NCBI GenBank assembly: GCA_965240325.2
Contig: OZ251249.1
Span: 744,001 to 808,000 of the forward strand
Origin: Rebecca billardiae RCC1528
Taxonomy: Eukaryota; Haptophyta
Length of the DNA stretch: 64,000 bases
Direction: 5' to 3'
How positions within the stretch are numbered: the stretch's first letter is position 1; every line of letters begins with the position of its first letter. The notes under the pieces were generated by a model. That model had not been told where the DNA came from, searched no databases, and saw only the letters and a program-made list of their open reading frames with translations. The position numbers were made by a program, and so were the translations under genes. Below, piece by piece: positions 52,523 to 62,463 of the stretch.

Positions 52523-55500
52523 GCGCACCGTCAGCGGCGCGCGCTCGTCGCCGACCCAGCTGAGCGCCGCGCCGCCCGCGCCGCCGTCGGCTGCCCGCGC
52601 GGGGCGCACGCACAGCACGAACGGAGCGCAGTGCCCCGGCTCCGCGGCGCACGGCACGACCGCGTACGAGCGGCCGCGCGCCAGCTTGAGCCGCAAGCTC
52701 AAGCACGGCGCTCGGACGAACGGTGCGGAGTCCGTCAGCCTGCGGCGGCGGCCGAGGTCTGTAAGCCTCCCGCCGTCGGCGAGCTCCGCGGCCGAGGCGG
52801 CCTCGGCGACGACCAGGCCGATCGCCGGCACGCGGCTCGGCGCGCCGCCGCCGCCGCCGCCACGCGCAGACCTCGCCGCGCCGGCCGCGGCCGCGCTCGG
52901 GCGCGCGCGCGCGAGCCGCGCGTCGGCGACGCAGAGCGAGATTGCAATCTCGGCGTCGGCGCGCGCCGTGAGCACATAGTGAGGGTTGGTGGCGAAGGTG
53001 ACCGCGCGGGGCCCGCCGCCCGCGCTGGCGCCGTCCCATCGCCCGGCCACGGCGAGCTCGACCGCGCTCACGCCGTCCAGCGGCGCCGGCGCCGGCTCCG
53101 AGATTGCAATCTCGCCCAGCGCGCGCGAGATTGCAATCTCGGCCGAGAGCCAGAACCAGCTGCCGTCGTCTGCGCACGCGCCGCCCTCGCCGCCAAGCAG
53201 CGCGCGCAGCGCGCCGTCGCTCACGCCGCCCGCGAGCGGCGGGAGCGCCGCGTCTGCCATGGCGCGCAGCGGCGCGGCGGCGGGGGGGAAGGCACACACA
53301 GCGCGCGCGCACATCCGTTCAGCGGCCGGGCGTGAGGCGCGCAGCGGGCACGCCGAGGCCACTGCCTTTAGCAGGCGGGGGCGCGGCGCGGCGCGGGGGT
53401 GGCGCGCGGGGGTGGGCGCGCACCGTTGCCGGCGGCGGCCGCGTCGGCGGCGGCGCGCGCCCCTTCCCACACGCCCGTGCGCACGCCCTGCCCCGCGCGC
53501 TCGGGCGCGAGCGCCGCCCACGGGTTGGCGAGCAGCAGCAGCGGCGGCAGCGCGACCGGCCCTGCCGCCTGCGCCGGCCGCGCGCCAACGACCGCGTACG
53601 TGCGCGCGCGCCACAGCCCGCCGCCGCCGTCGTCGTCCCAGCCGGCGGCGGCGGCGGCACCGCCGGCGGCGGCGGAGGCGTCGGCGGGCACGCCCGCGCG
53701 CGCCGCGACGAGCGCGCCGCGGCCGAGCGCGGCCGAGACGGCGTCGACCAGCGCGGCGGCGTCGGCGGCAACGGCCGAAGCTGACTTGACCGGCGGCGCC
53801 GCCGGCTTGGCCGCGGCCGCGCGCGGGTGCAGCCGCGCGCTCTCGAGGCTCGCGCCCGTGAGCAGGCGGAGCCCGCGCTCGAGCGAGCCGCTGTGCAGCG
53901 CGGCGTAGCTGCCGTGCAGCTTCGCCGCCGCCTTCTCCAGCAGGCCCACCAGGATCGCCGCGCGCGGCGCGGGCCCCGCCGCCGAGCCGGCCGCGCGCGC
54001 CGCGCCGCCGCCGCCCCGCGCCGAGCCCGAGACTGCCGCCGTACCAAATAGCGGCCGGCGCGTGCGCGCGTGGCACGGCAGGCGGTCGTCGACGGTGATC
54101 GCCCGCCAGCCGCCCTCGGCCCAGAGGTGCACGCACGCCGCGCCCGCCGACGCGTCGTGCAGTACGCGCGCGCGCAGCACCGCCACCGACGGGTGCTCCT
54201 CGCCGCTGTCCGCGTCCGCCGCGCGCGCGCCGCTGGCCGCCGAGCGAGCGCCGGGCGCGCCGCCGCTGTCGCGCGCGCGCGCCGCGGCGCCGCCGCCGCC
54301 GCCCACGTGCGCCGCGTGATGGTCGGTGCTGTGCAGCAGCAGGCCGAGGGCGGAGAGCAGCCAGCCGTCAGCGAGGTGCCCCTGCACCAGCCGCACCGCG
54401 CCGCCCGGCTGCAGCGGCGGCCCCGCCGCCTCCACCGCCGCCACCTCTCTCGGCCTCAGCCAGAGAACACCCGCGCCGCTCAGCCCGCGCGGAGGTTTCG
54501 CGGAAACTTCGTACAGCGCCGCGCGGTCCGCGCGGAAGAGCGGGTCCTCGAAGGGGGCGCGGAGCGCCTTGCTCGCGGCGAGCACGCGCTCGTAGTCGTG
54601 CGCGCACGCGAGGTGCGCCCACGCGCCCTCCACGGACGCGGCCAGACCGGCAGACACTGCGGCGGCGGGCGCAAGCAAGGCGGGCGCGCCGGGCGGCGCG
54701 AGCCGGCCGCGCGGCCGCACGCCAGGCTCTGAGCTGAGCTCGGCGGCGGCGAAGAGCTCCTCGGCGGCGGGCTTGTCCGGGAGCCCGGCGGCGCGGCGCG
54801 CGGCCCACACCGCGCTCACGCTCGGCTGCACGAGCAGCGCGCCGTACGCCAGCACCGTCGGCAGCGGCGCGCCCGCGCCCGCGGCCGCGCCCGCCACCGC
54901 CTCCGCCGCGGCGCCACTCCCATCAGCCGCGCTCGAATCCAGCGCCGCCCACAGCTCGCGCGCGCCGGCGGCGGAGGCGTCGATGTCGACGTAGCGGTAC
55001 GCGAGGCGCTCGGCGCCCAGGTCGCCGCGCAGCCGCTGCGTCGCGCCGTCCGCCGCCTTGCCGAACACCGTCACGCCGACGGCCCCGAGTGCAGAGCCAC
55101 CCGCGGCGAAACCGGCCTCGCCGCCGCCGGCCGCGGCGGCGCCGGTCGCGCCGCCCGGCGCGCGCGCGCCGGCGGCGGCGGCGCGGGGGCGGGCAGCCCG
55201 GCGATGCGGCGCGCGAGCAGCACGTCCTCCACGCGCGGCCGCCGCACCACCGTGCCGTACGCGTCGAGCACCGGCCACTGCAGCGGCACCTCGCCGCCCC
55301 GCCACCACGGTGCGCGCCGGCACTGCTGCCACACGGACTCCAGCCGAGGCCGCGCGCCCGGCGGCAGCGTGTCGACGAGCTCGAGGTCGGGGCCGAGGCC
55401 GGCGCGGCGGAGGTCGCGCACGAGCGCGACGCTCCACGCGTCCGCCTCGAGCGGCCCGCGCGTGTACACGACGAGCCGCCCGGCCGCGCCGGCCGCGGCG

Positions 55501-55880
55501 GCCGCCGCGCCGTCCGCGCTCGTCTCGGGCGTCGGCTCTGCAAAGCCGCGCGCGCGTAGCACGTCGAGCACCTCGTCCACGCTGGGCGCCTGGAGCAGCT
55601 GGCCCTCCACGTCCACCAGCGGGATGTCCACCTCGAGCCCAGCGCCGGACGCCGCCGCCTCGAGCAGCGAGGGCTGCGCGGCGCGCAGCTTGGCCAGCGC
55701 CTCGCTCCGGTTGGGCGCCGGCCGCACCGGCTCGAGCGGGCGCGAGACGAAGGAGATGCCCCGCGCGCGGCACTCGCGGAGGAGCTCGGCCGTGCCTGAC
55801 GAGTCGTCACGGCCGTACACGATCACGTGCCCCACGGGGAGCTGCCGCCCCGCGCCGTGCGGCGGGTGCGCCGCGAGCAT
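51761..55880 (-). CDS. Glutaredoxin-like x3 / inactive calpain-like / C2 fusion protein
   Basis: Read from ATG 55880. Three thioredoxin-fold, glutaredoxin-like blocks come first: VIVYGRDDSSGTAELLRECR (about 55830-55760), LVVYTRGPLEADAWSVALV (about 55480-55420) and VTVFGKAADGATQRLR (about 55075-55030). None has a CxxC or CxxS active site. The calpain-like region runs from about 54560: PLFRADRAALYEV, GHLADGWLLSALGL, ITVDDRLPC and LLEKAAAKLHGSYAAL. In calpains the second block carries the nucleophile (GDCWFL); here Gly replaces Cys (54364-54366). The general-base His is Arg (53602-53604, RARTY for GHAY). The Asn of NPW is kept. Exons downstream: ...53424, 53253-52529, 52378-51761 (introns 170 and 150 bp). 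The last 110 residues form a C2 domain (DVYDHDALGTHDFLG). Between about 55090 and 55200 the frame shifts inside a GC-repeat; a short intron or an indel is needed there and I could not resolve it. Likely a pseudo-protease scaffold. Confidence 0.7.
52938..53140. repeat. Three copies of the palindrome GAGATTGCAATCTC
   Basis: Perfect 14-bp palindromes at 52938-52951, 53100-53113 and 53127-53140, all inside one exon of the calpain-like fusion and all in the same frame. Each encodes Glu-Ile-Ala-Ile-Ser. AT-containing words like this are rare in the GC-rich exon around them. Confidence 0.85.
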
Positions 55881-56051
55881 GCGTGGCGGCGAGTTGCAAC
55901 TTCAAACGGGACGCCGCCCGCCTGCCGGCCCGCCGGCCGGCCCAAACGGAAAGGCCGAGCCAACTTTTCGGTTGACGAGACCGGCCTCGGTCAAGCCGAA
56001 GCGGCGCCCCGCCGCCCCGGCCCTCGCTTCGCCCGGCGGCGTCCCGGGAGG
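55881..56051. promoter_or_regulatory. Short divergent promoter region
   Basis: Only 171 bp separates the start codons of the calpain-like fusion (55880, minus) and the sulfotransferase (56052, plus), so both promoters must overlap. The sequence is GC-rich with one less GC-rich block (about 55955-55990, CCAACTTTTCGGTTGACG). No TATA box. Confidence 0.5.
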
Positions 56052-58141
56052 ATGGCTTCCGCCGGTGCCGCGCGGCGCGCAGCGCAGTACGCCAAGCTGC
56101 TCGTGGAGGAGGGCGAGCGCAGCCCGGACGGCAAGGGCGCCGGGCACACCGATGGGCACGCCGGAGACGACGACGACGATGACGACGACGACGCGGTCGA
56201 GGCCGGCGGCACGGCCGGCGCCGTGCGCGCCCCGCCGGCCAGGCGGCACCGCTGCTGCTGCGCCGCGCTCTGCGCGGCGGCGGCGGCCGCGCTCGCGCTC
56301 GCAGTGTGGCTCGGCGGCGGGCCGAGCGCGCTCGAGCAGGCCATCATCGCCTCAGGCGCCTGGCGCGTGCTCCTCGTCACCGAGCGCCCGCTGCCCGTCG
56401 AGGGCGCGCGCGTGCTGGAGCGAGGCGGGGACTGCGCGGCGCCGCTGCCGCCGCCCGCGGGCGCGGCGCGCGTGAACGCGAGCTCGACGGCGCTGCCTCG
56501 GGGCTGGGCGGTCGGGAGCGTGGACTCCGATGCGTGCGTCTCGCCCGCCGCCGCGCGCGACGCCGCCGCCGCCGGCGCGAGCGCGTGCGTGCGCCTCGCG
56601 CGCGGCGGCGTGCGCTGCCTCCCCTCGTTTCTTCTCATTGGCTTCGAAAAATGCTCTTCGTCCGCGCTCAAGATGTGGCTCGCGCACCACCCGAACCTGC
56701 TCACCTACTTCATGTCCGACCACAACTTCCTGCAGCGCGCCGCGGACGTTGACGACCCGATCGCGCTGCCCGGCGCGCGCGCGGGCGCGGCGCTGCGCGT
56801 GACACACTCGGGCGCGCGCTCGCGCGCAAGCGACGGCGCGGGCGGCGGCGCGGGCGGTGGCGCGGGCGGTGGCGCGGTGGCCGTCGGCGTGACGGTCGCC
56901 GACGCGAGCGGCGAGAAGGGCAGGGAGCGGGCGCGGCCGATGTCCCCGCGCCGAGTCCTGCCGCCCGGCTTCGTGCCGCCGCCAGGCGAGCACCGCATCG
57001 AGCGGCTGGGCCGGGGCGGCCTCCGAGTGTTCGCGCGCTCAGCCGGCGGCGGCGCGAGCGGCGGGCGCGGCGGCGGGAATGGCGGCGGGAGCGGCGGCGG
57101 GAGCGGCGGCGGGAGCGGCGGCGGGAGCGGCGGCGGGAGCGGCGGCGTTCGGTGGTCGTTCGAAGTGCGCGCGTCGTCGACGGCGGGCGGGCTGGCGGCG
57201 CTCTGGCGCGCGCACGCCGACGTCCTACCCACGATCCCGGGCGGGCTGGCCCCGGACGGCCGCGCCGCCGCGCAGCCGAACAATAGCGCGCCCGCGGCTA
57301 CCCACATTACCCACTCGGCGCGCGGCTACTACTGGACGTTTGACAAGTCAGCGTACGTGCTCTCCGAGCGCGTGGCGGCGCTCGCGGCGGAGCTCGTGCC
57401 CGCGGCGCGGCTGGTGGTGGTGGTGCGCGAGCCCGCCGCGCGCGCGTACTCGCACTTTGGCATGTTTGCCGGTGCGTGTTCATCGCCGCGAAGCGCGCGC
57501 GCGTGATTTGTTTATTCGCGGCGCGCAATGCGGGCGCGCGCGCGTGTGCGGTGCGTGCACCCCAGCCCGAGGGCCGGGGCGGCTGCGCCGCCGCTGCTCA
57601 CCGCTGCCGCCCGGCGCGCGCGCGCGTGCTGGCCGTGGCGCAGGCATGGTCCCGCAGCTCTCGGACGCGCTCGCCTCGCCCTTCCTTGTGTCCTACATCC
57701 TGCGGCACGACCAGCACCGGACTGCGGCTGCCGCCCGGACCATCATGGCGGCGGCGGGCGGGGGCGCCGCCGGAGCCTCGTCGACGCACTCGCACGCGGC
57801 GGTCCGGTTCATCCGCGAGGGCGATGGGGAGGTGCCGGGCACGGGCGGCACGCTGATGCGCGCGCCCGCGCCGCCGGCCAGCGCTGGCGCCGACGCCGGC
57901 AACGGCTCGGCGACGGGCGCGGCCGCCGGACCTGGCCACCGCGGCGGCACCGGCGGCGGCGGCGGCGGCGGCGGCGCGCTCACCGCGTGGCGGTATGTGC
58001 GCTTCCCGTTCCAGCCCGCGGACTTTGAGGCGTACGTGGCGGGCTGTGTGGCGGCCAACCGGAGCGTGTGCCCTGAGAGCGAGTGGGCTCCGCCCTCGAT
58101 GCGCCCCGCCGCGCGCGCCGAAAAAGCCAAGCCGCGCGCGC

Positions 58142-58172
<31 letters not shown>

Positions 58173-58698
58173 GGGCTCGTGGCCACCCGGGGACACGATG
58201 CCGCGCTCGGCGCGCGTGTTGTACGAAGGGGCGTACGCGGAGCTGCTCGGGCGCTGGCTGGGGGCGGGGTACTTCGAGCCGGCGCAGCTGCTAGTGCTGC
58301 CGCTCGAGTGCTTCGGCGCGCACACCGTCCGCGCCCTCGCCGAGCTGCAGGCCGCCCTCGGCCTCCCGGCGTACGACTTTGCAGCGGTGGCGCGCGCGCA
58401 GCCCAACGGCCGCGTGTCGGTTGGCACGGTGTACGCCAGCCTGCACGATCGGCTCAACGTGAACAGGCGGTCGGCGCCGATGACAGCGGGCGCGCGCGAG
58501 GCCCTGGACGGGCTGTACTGCGAGTCGAACCGGCGGCTGCGCGCGCTCGTGGGCGGGCGCGCGCTGCCGCGTGGGTACGCGTGCGCGGACGAGGTGGAGG
58601 CCGAGCCGACCGGCGCGGCCGAGCCCGGCGCGGGCGGCCGGGGCGGCGCCGCGCCCGCGCCGGCCTGGCAGTGCGTGCTGCCCGCAGTGGCGGCGTAG
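56052..58698 (+). CDS. Type II membrane sulfotransferase
   Basis: Two exons, 56052-57471 and 57644-58698 (intron 172 bp, donor GTGCGTG, acceptor GGCGCAG), give 824 residues. A short cytosolic tail with an acidic Asp run precedes a membrane segment at about 67-90 (CCCAALCAAAAAALALAVWL), so it should sit in the Golgi facing the lumen. LPSFLLIGFEKCSSSALKMW at about 193-212 is the 5'-phosphosulfate loop (GxxKCxS/T type, as in heparan sulfate sulfotransferases). LVVVVREPAARAYSHF near 456-471 is the 3'-phosphate motif. Exon 2 has the typical C-terminal block VLYEGAYAELLGRWLGAGYF followed by QLLVLPLECF. The Gly/Ser linker (57060-57150) is encoded by a 12-bp minisatellite (GGCGGCGGGAGC). Substrate is unknown; sulfation of extracellular polysaccharide is plausible. 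It diverges from the calpain-like gene, 171 bp away. Confidence 0.85.
57072..57150 (+). repeat. 12-bp coding minisatellite (Gly-Gly-Gly-Ser)
   Basis: About five and a half copies of GGCGGCGGGAGC in exon 1 of the sulfotransferase gene. It keeps the frame and encodes a Gly/Ser linker between the PAPS-binding loop and the 3'-phosphate motif. Linker length probably varies among alleles. Confidence 0.85.
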
Positions 58699-59037
58699 AA
58701 CTAGGTGCGCACATGCGCTGCGGTCGACCGGGCGTCGGATCCGGCTGCCTCGATCGCTGGCGCAGCCGTCGTCGCACGCTGGCCGTCTCGCGCCGCCTAG
58801 AGAGGAGTAGCTTTAGTTTGACATAGGCTTCACGACTCAGCCAGGTCGAATTCGTTCACGTGCACACGACCGACAATTGATGCAGCACAAGCCAGCACAT
58901 CATCAGCCGCCTCAGCGTGAGCGACTGGGGACTGTGCCAACGGTCGACGGCGGATCGATGTCTTTCAAGCCGGATCCGCAAGCATCGTCGTCGTTTTTCG
59001 CGCGCGAACTGCTCGGCCACAGTCTGGGTCACGGACA
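58699..59037. other. Intergenic, no gene seen
   Basis: About 340 bp of mixed composition between two plus-strand genes, with no ORF or repeat of note. Confidence 0.45.
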
Positions 59038-60438
59038 ATGTCGACCGCTCCGCTCGCCCTCGTCGCGGCTCTTCTCGCTCTCTTCACTGCCCTTCCGGCC
59101 TTCATCGTGGTGCGTGGGCTTGACGCTGGCGCATCCTCTGCCGCCCCCAACGAGGCCGCCCCACCTCCGTCCTCGCCGTCCCAGCTCGCCTCCTCCTATG
59201 CGCTGCGCTTCGAGGGCGCGACGAGCGTCCACTGGCGCGCGCACGCCATCCGGCACGCGCGTGCTGACGGCGTCGAATACATCCCCGATGCTACCAGCAC
59301 GGCCATGGAGCTACACGCCATCCCGGAGCCCTCACCTGCCCTCGCGTTCGATCTGATGGTGACTCCGACCTCGTCCAGCCGAGCCATGTTTGCCACCGCC
59401 GCCTCGGGCGCGGAGCCTGAGGCTGTGGACTTTGTCATCCAGAGCGCGAACCTCACCCTCGAGGTGGGCGGCCGCAGCTTCGCGTGCGACGGCATCACGC
59501 TCGCCGCGCGGCATACGGCGGGCTGGTGGCTCGCAGGCAGCCAGTGCGAGCACGTGGGTACTCTTGGGCTGATCAAGTGCGCGTGCGGTGCAGCTGGACA
59601 CCTCTACTTCTCCCGCAAGCCTGGCGAGGTGAACACGGTCACAGTCGCGGCGCCCTACGAGCACAGCATCCTGCGCTTCCACAGCGTGCGCCCCGTGTCG
59701 TTCGAGTCAGGCCACGTCTTTGGCGGCAGCCTGCGAGTCATTGGCAGCGCGTTCGCAGCGGTCCACGTGCCCGGCGCCCCCCGCGGCTCGTCGATGGCCT
59801 CGGCCCTCTGCGCGCTGGGCGGGGGCATCTCCGCGCTCGTCGCGCCGCGCAGCGAGTGGCACCTGGCAAGCGTGGCGAGTGGGGTATACCGACCAGGTGG
59901 GACTGACGCCCCTACTTGCCGCAAGAAGTATGACGGTTGGCACCTGAGCTGGTCCGACGGCAGGGACTCCGCTTGGGTGGGCGCGTACGGCGAGCTGAGC
60001 ATCCCGCTCGAGGACGGCGGCACGCTGCGGTGCACCGACTTCGTGATCGGGGTGTCTGCTGACGAGGGCAGCGCTGGTCTTCAGGCCACGAAGGACTTGC
60101 TGGCCGCCTGCCGGGCGCGTGCAATGGCAGCCCCGTGGGACGGCACTACACGGCAGCTCGAGACACGGCTCGAAAAGTGCGAAAGGGACCACGATCCGAT
60201 GCAGACATCTCTGGACTACGTCCGCAGCGCTCGTCAAAACTGGTACATTGGCTCGCCGCACTGCGCGTGGCGCGATGTCGCCAGCCAGGCCGGCGGCGCA
60301 GGTGAGCCTACCCCCGATACGAGTACCGAGCGCACCAAGCAGCTGGCATACTTGTGCAACTGCGGTGAGAAGACGATCGCCCTCAAGGTCAGCGCCAACC
60401 AGCAGCTGCTTTCCTTTGACTTCTTTCGTGCTGACTGA
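59038..60438 (+). CDS. Secreted or type II membrane protein of unknown function
   Basis: Single-exon ORF of 466 residues. The N terminus (LALVAALLALFTALPAFIVV) is a signal peptide or signal anchor. The rest has balanced composition with about fourteen Cys, several placed for disulfides (GSQCEHVGTLGLIKCACG, PTCRKKYDGWHLSW, SPHCAWRDV, YLCNCGEKT). It has beta-rich segments, which suits an extracellular or luminal globular protein. Codon use is a little less GC3-extreme than in the neighbours. I do not recognise the fold. The frame has no low-complexity linkers, unusual in this window. It follows the sulfotransferase gene on the same strand. Confidence 0.7.
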   Translation: MSTAPLALVAALLALFTALPAFIVVRGLDAGASSAAPNEAAPPPSSPSQLASSYALRFEGATSVHWRAHAIRHARADGVEYIPDATSTAMELHAIPEPSPALAFDLMVTPTSSSRAMFATAASGAEPEAVDFVIQSANLTLEVGGRSFACDGITLAARHTAGWWLAGSQCEHVGTLGLIKCACGAAGHLYFSRKPGEVNTVTVAAPYEHSILRFHSVRPVSFESGHVFGGSLRVIGSAFAAVHVPGAPRGSSMASALCALGGGISALVAPRSEWHLASVASGVYRPGGTDAPTCRKKYDGWHLSWSDGRDSAWVGAYGELSIPLEDGGTLRCTDFVIGVSADEGSAGLQATKDLLAACRARAMAAPWDGTTRQLETRLEKCERDHDPMQTSLDYVRSARQNWYIGSPHCAWRDVASQAGGAGEPTPDTSTERTKQLAYLCNCGEKTIALKVSANQQLLSFDFFRAD

Positions 60439-61254
60439 GCCCGGGTGAGAGCCGAAGCGTGCGGGCCCCCATCATGCCGCGCGCACTTCCTGGGGCTCAT
60501 GTTGCTGGCGCTCGCGCCCGCCGCCAGCACTTTTGCTGACGCGACGAGGGTATCATTCGCGGACATTCGCCAAGCGCACGACCGGTGCTGACGATCACGA
60601 TGCCACGCTACAACCACGCGCGCTGACGACGGCTCGTGGTAGGGGCCGATGACGCATGTGTATGCGATATCGATCATCATCATCATCATCGTGTGTGTAT
60701 ATATATATATATACATATGAGCATTACGACGACGCGACGATCGATCAGCAGCGCGGACATGCTGATGCGGTGACCGTCATGACCGAATAATATAAGTAGC
60801 AGGCGACGAACTGAAAATTAACGCCGACTACCGTCCTCAAGTCTCAACACCCGGTGCCACTCGAATGTGTAACTAATGAGTGCTCAGTGCTGACCGGATG
60901 CGATGATGGTGATATCGATGACGATGATGACGATGATGATGATGATCGCGATGATGATTTAGCAAGCAGGTCGTCGGATCACTACTCTACCTCTCTCAGT
61001 CTCGTCGCAAGCGGCATCGAATCATCGATGGAGTACGGTCAAGGGAGGGCTGCCTTGGTACGGTACCGCTTACATGTACTCGCGGGCGTGCGTCGGACCC
61101 GCAGGTCACTATGCGTGACCCAGCTTGTTCGCGACCCAGGTCGCGCGACGCCTCGGCCGGCCCGAGGCGACGGCGCGGCCTGGGTCGCGAGCATGATCTT
61201 GCCGGCGGCACCACCTGCGGCACGTGCGTATGACCCCTCGGCTCAGCGCGCGTC
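60439..61254. repeat. Intergenic with simple-sequence repeats
   Basis: Holds ATC repeats (60674-60691), a TG/TA tract (60691-60716, GTGTGTGTATATATATATAT), and a GAT/GAC-rich microsatellite (about 60903-60957). No gene is supported. The genes on both sides converge here. Confidence 0.6.
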
Positions 61255-62040
61255 TCAGCCGAAGCTCACCCATCCGGCGTCCCCGCTGCCGCCGCCGCCT
61301 GGAGCGGCGCCCCCCCCTGCTGCGCCGCCCGAGGCACCGTCGGCGGGGACGGGCCTGCGTCGGCCGCCGCCGGCTGGCGCGCCACCCGGCGGCGCGCCGA
61401 GCGCCGGCGGTGGCGGCAGCGCGCCCAGCCCGCCGCCGCCGCCGCCGCCCGCGTCCCCGCCGCCCGCCCTGGGCGCGCGGCCGGCACCGCCGCCGCGCCC
61501 GCCGATCGTCACTGTGATCCTCTCGCCCTCCTTGAGCGAGAAGTCTTGCGCGGGCGGCGGCGGCGCGGCGGGCTGCTGTGCCGCGTGCTGCGCCGACGAG
61601 CCGCCGCCGAGCGCGCCCGGCCCGCCCGCGCGCACCTGCTTCACGTGGTCCTGCAGCGCGACGTTGAAATCAAACGCCTCCGAGCGCTCGCGGAAGCCCA
61701 TGCCGAGGTAAGCATGGCGGCCCTGCCCGTCGTCGACGCGGATGACGAAGTAGCGGCTCGAGTCGGTGACCGGCTCGACCGACGCCTCGGGGTGCTCGTT
61801 GTTCAGCGGGCACTGCGCGAACAGCTCGCCGCTCTGCTGGTCCTCGATCAGGATCTTGCACTTCTCGCCCTCCGCCAGCACGCGCAGCCGGCCCGTGAAG
61901 AGCCAGTTCTCCTTGGGCCACTCCTGGCAGCGATGGCCGCTCGCGCTCGCGCGCGGGGGCAGCTTGTACACGAGGCACTCGCGGACCACGAGCAGCACGC
62001 GCTCCGCCTCGCCCAGGTCGATGAGGAGGTCGTCGGCCAT
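61255..62040 (-). CDS. NECAP: NECAP family endocytic adaptor (PHear domain)
   Basis: Single-exon gene of 261 residues starting at ATG 62040 (MADDLLIDLGEAERVLLVVR); an extension to GTG 62073 is not needed. The first 150 residues match the NECAP PHear domain: CLVYKLPPRASASGHRCQEW, ENWLFTGRLRVL, SSRYFVIRVDDGQGRHAYLG and GFRERSEAFDFNVALQDHVK. Known NECAPs bind adaptins at clathrin-coated pits. The tail is Gly/Pro-rich and ends GWVSFG, a WxxF-type motif like the C-terminal WVxF that binds the AP-2 alpha ear. It also has EGERITVTIGG after the domain, as in other NECAPs. So the protein should work at the plasma membrane in clathrin-mediated endocytosis. It precedes the RCC1-repeat gene on the same strand, 423 bp apart. 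Confidence 0.92.
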   Translation of the reverse strand: MADDLLIDLGEAERVLLVVRECLVYKLPPRASASGHRCQEWPKENWLFTGRLRVLAEGEKCKILIEDQQSGELFAQCPLNNEHPEASVEPVTDSSRYFVIRVDDGQGRHAYLGMGFRERSEAFDFNVALQDHVKQVRAGGPGALGGGSSAQHAAQQPAAPPPPAQDFSLKEGERITVTIGGRGGGAGRAPRAGGGDAGGGGGGGLGALPPPPALGAPPGGAPAGGGRRRPVPADGASGGAAGGGAAPGGGGSGDAGWVSFG

Positions 62041-62463
62041 GGCCGCCGTGGCGGACGACTTCGCGGCGGCCACCTCACGCCCAGTCGTGGCGGTCCGGAG
62101 CCACCGGACTCACCCGAACGGCAGCCGCTCATGAAGAGTTGGTGGCGAGCGGTCAGCGGAGACCGGAGTGGTCAGTGGAGACTGGAGTACAGTAGTGAGT
62201 AGCCGCTGCTGATGCGGTCATGAACACGCGCGGCCCCCGATCACTGCGACGCCGATAGATAGCTTGCCTGGCAGTTGGGCGGCTGCGTACTGGCGGCAGC
62301 CGTGTCTCGTCTGAGCCGACCGGAGGCAGTCCGTGCTTGCCGCCGAGACTTTCTGACACTCCTCGGAACTCGGAAGTCAGCAGGCGCAGTGCCAAAGTGC
62401 GCGGCAGTGTCAGCGAGTGCCGGGTGAAGCAGCGCGCGCGCTTCGGAGCACGGCGGCGCGGCG
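62041..62463. other. Intergenic, no gene seen
   Basis: About 420 bp between the RCC1-repeat gene's stop and the NECAP start (both minus). No repeat or ORF was recognised. It must hold the NECAP promoter. Confidence 0.45.

Noticed and set aside
62041-62073. N-terminal extension of NECAP to GTG 62073
   Set aside because: GTG is not a usual start in eukaryotes, and the ATG at 62040 begins exactly where NECAP homology starts.
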